A stretch of 64,000 nucleotides of DNA from a virus: IMG/VR virus record IMGVR_UViG_3300044620_000592, positions 1 through 64,000 of that record. One strand, given 5' to 3'. The notes below the pieces were generated by a model. That model was not told the DNA's origin. It worked only from the letters and a program-made list of their open reading frames with translations, and did not search any database. The number at the start of each line of letters is the position of its first letter. Positions within the stretch are counted from its first letter, which is position 1. A program made the position numbers and the translations under genes. Positions 59,691-64,000 of this stretch are shown piece by piece.

Positions 59691-60015
59691 GATTAACCTC
59701 TCTTGAAACAACTGCTGTTCCACTTATCAAAGTGGTTACAATTGAACCGTTAAGCTCTTGCAAGTCATAAATATATGAACCAGCATCTATGTTAGATGTT
59801 TGCTCTGGAGTTAAACTAAATGTTAAAACACCGTTAGCAGCATTTGTAATTGCCGTTGTGAATGTTACAGCAGTATCTGAAGACTTACTCTTCCTAAGTT
59901 GAGCAGTATATACACGCCCTGTTATATTAATAGCAGTATTACTACTATTTCTAATCCTTAATTCGTGGAGATATGTATCTCCTTGATATATACTAATTTC
60001 TCTTTTAGCAGCCAT
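59683..60015 (-). CDS. BppU/fibre-base-like beta protein (110 aa)
   Basis: Begins with the phage pattern ISIYQGDTYLHELRIRNSS, then ITGRVYTAQLRKS and GSYIYDLQE, an Ig-like fold common at the start of baseplate upper proteins and fibre bases. It is short and stands alone, so it may be a single-domain connector for the fibres that follow. The ATG is 2 nt after the Cys-rich gene. Confidence 0.7.
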   Translation of the reverse strand: MAAKREISIYQGDTYLHELRIRNSSNTAINITGRVYTAQLRKSKSSDTAVTFTTAITNAANGVLTFSLTPEQTSNIDAGSYIYDLQELNGSIVTTLISGTAVVSREVNHG

Positions 60016-60017
60016 CG

Positions 60018-60098
60018 TTAGCAGTCACATTCCTCGCAACCACAATCGCATTGGTCAACACACTCACAACCGCAAGCACATGTTTTGTTTCTAGACAT
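60018..60098 (-). CDS. 26-residue Cys-rich microprotein
   Basis: A frame in the gap between the fibre-base gene and the peptidase. The ATG at 60098 has AGGAGA in ideal position. Of 26 residues 9 are Cys, at 7, 9, 11, 13, 17, 19, 21, 24 and 26, forming repeated CxC and CxxC units separated by Gly, Glu and Asp. This looks like a minimal metallothionein able to bind zinc, copper or cadmium, or a scaffold for an iron-sulphur centre. The stop lies 2 nt before the next ATG. Confidence 0.7.
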   Translation of the reverse strand: MSRNKTCACGCECVDQCDCGCEECDC

Positions 60099-60110
60099 AG
60101 AATCTCCTAA

Positions 60111-60644
60111 TTAAGCAGCACCAGGCTTAGGCAATGCTCTCCAAGCTGCTTCAAACTTTGCAGCGTCTTTTGCCATCTCTGGAGAAAGCTCTAAATGTAA
60201 CCACTTCCCTCCAAAACTACCAGCATTATCAGACTCGGTAAAAATTTTTACCCCAGCCTCATTCTCACCTCTTGAGCACCTAAATCCGCGACCATACCCT
60301 TGATTCTTGTCCTTAGGGTTTGCATCAAATGCATAGTCATGAATTTCTTCAATACCTAACTCTTTAGTGTACTTAATGAACCAGTTCCACATTTCGACTC
60401 CAACTTTACGGTCTTTGTAGCCGATGTCGCATGCTGCACCAGTTGCGTGAACGCTCAGGAATTTCTCCATGCCTGGGTCGCCAATCTTTTTACCAGCGGT
60501 CTTGGAATTTCTCATCAATCTTGGGACATAAATCCCCATGTTGGAAGTTTTCCATCTTTTTCCACAAAGTTCAACTAACTTCTGGGTTCCAGGCTGTGCG
60601 CCCTTACCATCAAAACTTGGATAATAGCTATACTTTCTTGGCAT
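60111..60644 (-). CDS. M15/VanY-like peptidase, probable endolysin (177 aa)
   Basis: The zinc site of M15 D-Ala-D-Ala carboxypeptidases is present: S-V-H-A-T-G-A-A-C-D (S-x-H-x-x-G-x-A-x-D) in the middle and W-L-H-L-E near the C-terminus. It would cut peptidoglycan peptides to release progeny. No separate cell-wall-binding domain is seen. It has no signal peptide, so it depends on a holin. It overlaps the small membrane-protein gene upstream (TAATG). Confidence 0.85.
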   Translation of the reverse strand: MPRKYSYYPSFDGKGAQPGTQKLVELCGKRWKTSNMGIYVPRLMRNSKTAGKKIGDPGMEKFLSVHATGAACDIGYKDRKVGVEMWNWFIKYTKELGIEEIHDYAFDANPKDKNQGYGRGFRCSRGENEAGVKIFTESDNAGSFGGKWLHLELSPEMAKDAAKFEAAWRALPKPGAA

Positions 60645-60844
60645 TATTTACCAGCCTTGACTTTACCAAATGCTAAATCATTTGGGTTTACATAGCGTAA
60701 AATCACTGGAAGAGCTGCAGCCCAGAGTGCGTTTGCAGCCATCTTTACATCACCGGTTGAAACATAGACAGCAACAGCTGCGCCTAAAACACTTCTACCG
60801 TAGGAGGCAATCATTGCCTTATTTTCTTCTGAAATCTTAATCAT
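60644..60844 (-). CDS. Holin-like small membrane protein (66 aa)
   Basis: Two hydrophobic stretches, at about 14-30 (YGRSVLGAAVAVYVS) and 33-52 (MAANALWAAALPVIL), with charged ends, directly upstream of the peptidase. Small membrane proteins beginning with a similar ISEE-x-KAM-x-ASYGRS segment accompany lysins in actinophages. AAAGGAG precedes the ATG. Confidence 0.7.
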   Translation of the reverse strand: MIKISEENKAMIASYGRSVLGAAVAVYVSTGDVKMAANALWAAALPVILRYVNPNDLAFGKVKAGK

Positions 60845-60880
60845 AAAATTCTCCTTTGCGGCCTAAAACCACTTATTTAC

Positions 60881-60886
60881 AGTATA
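60881..60886 (-). promoter_or_regulatory. Candidate -10 hexamer TATACT with a short leader
   Basis: TATACT lies about 37 nt before the ATG of the holin-like gene, leaving room for an AAAGGAG Shine-Dalgarno. It would drive holin and lysin. No clear -35 is seen. Confidence 0.4.
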
Positions 60887-60894
60887 CATTAGTC

Positions 60895-61137
60895 TCATTC
60901 TTCAGGCTTACTTTTTGCCTTGCTGAATATTGACTCAATTTCATCTTCAGATAACTTTCCGTCATCAAGAAAGGCATTTGCAAGACCTTCTACGACTTTA
61001 GCAACACCGCCAATTCCGGCCATAAAAATAGCCTTTGGCAAGCTAACGCCAGCAACAGCACCAGCGCCAATAACGCCAAGACCTGATGCACCGAAAACAG
61101 CAAGTATTCTCAATAGGATATTATTTACACTAGACAT
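60895..61137 (-). CDS. Small membrane protein, lysis region (80 aa)
   Basis: Residues 8-55 are hydrophobic and Gly/Ala-rich (GASGLGVIGAGAVAGVS, AIFMAGIGGVAKV), compatible with two membrane helices, followed by an acidic-basic tail (DDGKLSEDEIESIFSKAKS). Probably a holin or anti-holin. It has AAGGAGG and a TAATG overlap with the 55-residue gene upstream. Confidence 0.65.
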   Translation of the reverse strand: MSSVNNILLRILAVFGASGLGVIGAGAVAGVSLPKAIFMAGIGGVAKVVEGLANAFLDDGKLSEDEIESIFSKAKSKPEE

Positions 61138-61304
61138 TAATCCTCCTTTTTAATTAATACACCAAACATATGAACAACAAAAGCAGCAACAGTTAGCCAC
61201 AATCCATAAGTTTGAGTTTTACCAGATAATGTAATTAAAACAATTACACCTCCGGATAATGTCCATGCCAAAGCATGGAGTTCGTTTAAGATTTTTTTAA
61301 ACAT
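61137..61304 (-). CDS. Two-span membrane protein, holin candidate (55 aa)
   Basis: A frame found in the gap between the secreted protein and the next membrane protein. It forms TAATG overlaps with both neighbours and has AAGGAG before the ATG at 61304. Two hydrophobic segments (LAWTLSGGVIVLITL and GLWLTVAAFVVHMFGVLI) flank a short polar turn, with basic residues at the N-terminus and KKED at the end. This is the size and layout of class II holins. Confidence 0.7.
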   Translation of the reverse strand: MFKKILNELHALAWTLSGGVIVLITLSGKTQTYGLWLTVAAFVVHMFGVLIKKED

Positions 61305-62809
61305 TATTTTCTCCTTGATCGACTGCTACCTCGATCTCCATTTCCAGAACCACCATCTCCTGATGGTCCACCAGCACCTCCACCTGATGGCGCAGAACCG
61401 CCTCCAGAGGGCATGGGAGCCGTTGTAATCGTTGTTAACACCGTTGTTACGGCAATCAGGGCTCTTCTTGCTTTTACATCTATCTCAGAACCTGTAGGAA
61501 CATAATCATCAAGCCCCTCTCCAAAGATGTCAATTTCTGTTTCAAATTCTTCTTTGATGTCATTTGGGGCATTCGTCAGGGCTTCAACAAGGGCATTCTC
61601 TTGCTCTAACGACAAGTCAGAAACTGTTATCTCAGCAAAAATTTCCCCGGCTTGCTCTGGAGTGATGCTCTCCAAGACTTTTTCACTTGTCGCAAGTTCA
61701 CTTGCTTGATCTGAAGACAGTTCAGAGTCAAGAATTTTATCAACAATATTTGCTACTTCTTCTTGCGATACTGAATCTGAATCAATAGCACTTATAACTT
61801 CAGTAACCTGCTCATCATTTAGCCTTTCATTTGAATTAAGTATCTCAATAACTTCTTGAACAATAGCTGCTGTTGGAGCAATTGTTGTTGTCGTAGTTGT
61901 AGTAGGTGCTACTGTTGTAGAAACGACTGTGGTTGTTGTAGTTGTTGGAATTGGCACAGTTGTTGGAGCAATTGTTGGAAATACAAAAACACTTGTAGTT
62001 GTAGGCGGTATAGTTGTTGTTGATGAAGTTGTTGTGCTTGTGGTTGTTGTGGTTGATGTTGTACTTGTGGTTGTCGTAGGGATTGGCAAAGTCAATCCAG
62101 ATACCTCATTGCTCCAACCCGAATAGACCGGAATAGAGTCGTTATCAGCACGAACTTTAAACTTATATTCAGTATTTGGTGCAAGATCCTCAACGACTGT
62201 AGATGTTTGAATGGATGACGCTGCCCAGCCAGTAAGCCAATTGTCATTTGAGAAAAAAACAGCATATCTTTCCACCTGTACATTGGATTGTTCTGGGGCA
62301 TCCCATGATAAATAAACTTTGTTTTGGTTTGTAGATGTGACTATAAGATTCTGTGGACTATTCAAATATGGAGCAATAGTGGTTGTAGTTGTACTGCTCG
62401 TTGTGGTGCTTGAAGTTGTTGTTGATGGAATTTGAGTTGGTACCGAGTCGGTTTCAATATCGTAGAAATTTCCATACCACCTATTAGGGTCTCCACAGCA
62501 AACACCTGTGCGTAAACGATAGGTTCCAGATTCTTGCACATTATAAGAAATATAGGAATCTAAACCAAAATGGTCATCATTCGCAGCTAACAGCCCGTCA
62601 TTGCTGTCGTAAAGCCAAAACATGCTGTCAATCCCGTATTGCTGAGCGGTTGCTCGCACGGTGAAGGTTGTTCCAGATTCAAGTTGGAAATAAAAATCTC
62701 CAGCACTTTCAGTTCTAAAAGTCTCGGCTTTGGCGGGGCTTGAAAAGAAGGATAAGATTAATATAGGTGCTAATAACCATGAGCCTTTTTTAAATCTTAA
62801 TCTTCTCAC
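61304..62809 (-). CDS. Secreted Thr-rich protein with PPC-like and FN3 domains (501 aa)
   Basis: A signal peptide (basic start, hydrophobic 11-24, cleavage after PAKA at 28) is followed by a pre-peptidase C-terminal-like beta domain (SMFWLYDSNDGLLAANDDH, ESGTYRLRTG), a Thr/Ser linker, an FN3 domain (SPQNLIVTSTNQNKVYLSW then PNTEYKFKVRA), a long poly-Thr region, a helical acidic segment and a Gly/Ser/Arg end. Such linkers are typical of actinobacterial surface proteins. Start GTG at 62809, with TATTAT 6 nt before it. Confidence 0.75.
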   Translation of the reverse strand: MRRLRFKKGSWLLAPILILSFFSSPAKAETFRTESAGDFYFQLESGTTFTVRATAQQYGIDSMFWLYDSNDGLLAANDDHFGLDSYISYNVQESGTYRLRTGVCCGDPNRWYGNFYDIETDSVPTQIPSTTTSSTTTSSTTTTTIAPYLNSPQNLIVTSTNQNKVYLSWDAPEQSNVQVERYAVFFSNDNWLTGWAASSIQTSTVVEDLAPNTEYKFKVRADNDSIPVYSGWSNEVSGLTLPIPTTTTSTTSTTTTTSTTTSSTTTIPPTTTSVFVFPTIAPTTVPIPTTTTTTVVSTTVAPTTTTTTTIAPTAAIVQEVIEILNSNERLNDEQVTEVISAIDSDSVSQEEVANIVDKILDSELSSDQASELATSEKVLESITPEQAGEIFAEITVSDLSLEQENALVEALTNAPNDIKEEFETEIDIFGEGLDDYVPTGSEIDVKARRALIAVTTVLTTITTAPMPSGGGSAPSGGGAGGPSGDGGSGNGDRGSSRSRRK

Positions 62810-62815
62810 ATAACA

Positions 62816-62821
62816 ATAATA
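62816..62821 (-). promoter_or_regulatory. -10 hexamer TATTAT before a GTG start
   Basis: TATTAT-TGTTAT-GTG on the minus strand, just after the stop of the small beta protein gene. It would begin the transcript of the secreted protein and the membrane proteins behind it without a leader. Confidence 0.5.
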
Positions 62822-62833
62822 CTAGATTATTGA

Positions 62834-63166
62834 TTAAGCGGAATACTCAACTCCACTAATGGTAAAAGTACATTTATTATTGGCATTTACAACATGAATT
62901 TTATATCCAGAGTCTAAAACTGTTGTTGTATCAACAGAAACAGTCTCACTAGCGTTAATTGTAAAAGATTTAAAGAGTGCATTATTATTTCCAGGAGTTC
63001 CAGAAGGAGTTAAGATGTGCATATCAAATAATACAGAAGCACCTGTCGTATTGCATATAGTAATTGTTTTTAAGATTGTATAAGAACCTGTGTCTGTTGA
63101 CACGGTATAAACATTGGATGCTGTATCGTTTCCAATATATAAAGATTTTGGTGTTAAATTAGCCAT
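62834..63166 (-). CDS. Small beta-sandwich virion protein (110 aa)
   Basis: Beta-rich, with TILKTITICNTTGAS, FTINASETVSVDT and TFTISGVEYSA strands. It resembles the 119-residue gene at 57143-57502 and probably shares its fold and role as a small decoration or attachment protein. It overlaps the upstream gene by one base and has GGGGGT before the ATG. Confidence 0.7.
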   Translation of the reverse strand: MANLTPKSLYIGNDTASNVYTVSTDTGSYTILKTITICNTTGASVLFDMHILTPSGTPGNNNALFKSFTINASETVSVDTTTVLDSGYKIHVVNANNKCTFTISGVEYSA

Positions 63167-63510
63167 TAGACCCCCATCCAGTTAAGTATTTGATTATCAT
63201 ATACAGTTGTATTCATTGATTGAACAGTAGTCGCATCAAGAACATGATCTACTAATTCACCAACTGTATGATCTATTGCAGTTGTGCCATCGTAACCTCT
63301 GCTTAAAACAGTAAATGTATTAGCACTTCTGCTTGATATTAAAACCTTTTCTTCATATGGGTTTCCACGACCTATTGACACAACGAAGCTGTTTAAATCG
63401 CCAGATGGAAATGTTGAGCCATCTGTCACAGAGAAAGATGTAGCGGAGTTTGAAATATTCGCACTTAAAGCCTGTGCAACAACTGCACCAGCAAATTCTC
63501 TTCTTTCCAT
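63166..63510 (-). CDS. Small virion protein with a tail-adhesin module (114 aa)
   Basis: Most of the protein is one module: NISNSATSFSVTDGSTFPSG, then SFVVSIGRGNPYEEKVLI, SRGYDGTTAIDHTVGELVDH. A divergent copy of this module (MSNSASSFTVDNSDIFPAG ... ERGVGQTDAETHIAGSVV) occurs inside the large tail protein at 31653-35576. It probably packs against virion proteins. The ribosome site is AGAGGT. Confidence 0.75.
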   Translation of the reverse strand: MERREFAGAVVAQALSANISNSATSFSVTDGSTFPSGDLNSFVVSIGRGNPYEEKVLISSRSANTFTVLSRGYDGTTAIDHTVGELVDHVLDATTVQSMNTTVYDNQILNWMGV

Positions 63511-63518
63511 ATTACCTC

Positions 63519-63905
63519 TTAGTCAATTGTGATATCAAGATCGCCAGTTGCAACTCTAAGAGTGTCACCAGCGTCAAGAACTTTGTTTGCAGTTAATGTT
63601 CCGTAAACTAAAAGATTTCCACCTGTGCTGTTGTCCATGATTCCAATTGCAACGATTGTGCATGCTGGCATGTCAGGGAAATCAATGTTTGCATTGTTTG
63701 ATGTAGCACCACCGCTTGAGGCGGTAAAAAGACCTGCAAGGGCTTTTCTTGAATAAGAAGCACCAGTTGCTTCTGTGCCCGCTGTTGAATCAGTTGGAGC
63801 AGTTGTAAACAACGCTAGATGAGTTGTTGGCATTGTATATGATGTAGTTCCAACTACATGATCAAGAATTTTGTTTTCAGCATAATCGCTAAGGCTACCT
63901 GCCAT
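63519..63905 (-). CDS. Small virion/fibre protein (128 aa)
   Basis: Has the pattern NKILDHVVGTTSYTMPTTH, LALFTTAPTDST, ASYSRKALAGL and then beta strands ending in LRVATGDLDITID. It resembles small tail-fibre or decoration proteins in many phage genomes that carry a -LYLALFTT-type strand. Function is otherwise unknown. AAGGAGG precedes the ATG. Confidence 0.7.
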   Translation of the reverse strand: MAGSLSDYAENKILDHVVGTTSYTMPTTHLALFTTAPTDSTAGTEATGASYSRKALAGLFTASSGGATSNNANIDFPDMPACTIVAIGIMDNSTGGNLLVYGTLTANKVLDAGDTLRVATGDLDITID

Positions 63906-63907
63906 AA

Positions 63908-64000
63908 TTAATCCTCCTTAGAATTAAGATAATCTTCCAATTCTAACTGATCTGGAAGTCTGAAGTTTTCAAGGGTAAGAAGGAAAGCGGCCTCTGCTTC
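63908..64000 (-). CDS. C-terminal end of an unknown protein, 5' part outside the window
   Basis: The last 30 codons of a frame that enters from beyond 64000 and stops at a TAA 2 nt before the next ATG. The visible end is acidic and rich in Leu (FLLTLENFRLPDQLELEDYL). It is too short for identification; neighbours are virion proteins. Confidence 0.6.
   Translation of the reverse strand, partial: EAEAAFLLTLENFRLPDQLELEDYLNSKED

Overview
The window is one continuous stretch of a tailed bacteriophage genome (long-tailed siphovirus type). All genes I accept lie on the minus strand, so transcription and gene order run from base 64000 down to base 1. Genes are tightly packed, with many 1-4 nt start/stop overlaps, and the DNA is AT-rich by eye. 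Several features point to an actinobacterial host: a WhiB-type iron-sulphur regulator (26759-27061), a run of extended Thr-rich linkers in a secreted protein (61304-62809), and many TANNNT -10 hexamers placed 6-9 nt before start codons, as in leaderless actinobacterial transcripts. An uncultured aquatic actinobacterium is a reasonable guess, but that is inference.

From right to left: 62.8-64.0 kb holds small beta-rich virion proteins. 60.1-62.8 kb is a lysis region with an M15-type peptidase, three small membrane proteins and a secreted Thr-rich protein. 54.9-60.1 kb carries fibre and adhesin-type proteins, including two paralogous Gly-rich adhesins and a 26-residue Cys-rich microprotein. 50.1-54.9 kb is an accessory island with a flavin-dependent tryptophan-halogenase-like enzyme, a prolyl-hydroxylase-like 2-oxoglutarate/Fe(II) oxygenase and several unknown proteins. 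46.2-50.0 kb holds head-tail connectors, the tail tube and a tail assembly chaperone with a CCCAAAC -1 frameshift site. 37.0-46.2 kb is one 3067-residue tape measure gene containing an unusual insert of about 1,100 residues. 29.5-37.0 kb holds distal tail and fibre genes.

19.6-29.1 kb is the replication module: SbcD-like phosphoesterase, MerR-like and WhiB regulators, DnaB-like helicase, DnaG-like primase, probable single-strand-binding protein, HAD nucleotidase and a DnaE-type polymerase. 15.7-19.6 kb is an island of three glycosyltransferases and an FkbM-type methyltransferase. 9.6-15.7 kb is recombination and DNA modification: RecA-like recombinase, Hjc-like and RuvC-like resolvases, a Cas4-like nuclease, Dam and C5 methyltransferases and a DpdA/TGT-like transglycosylase. 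6.2-8.6 kb has the terminase subunits. The leftmost 6 kb is mostly small unknown proteins, several of them zinc-ribbon-like, with a non-coding region of repeats at 4.34-4.67 kb. Portal, protease and major capsid protein are not recognised here and are probably outside the window.

I added about a dozen short genes by reading the gaps directly. I also moved many starts to the ATG with a Shine-Dalgarno sequence or a start/stop overlap with the upstream gene.
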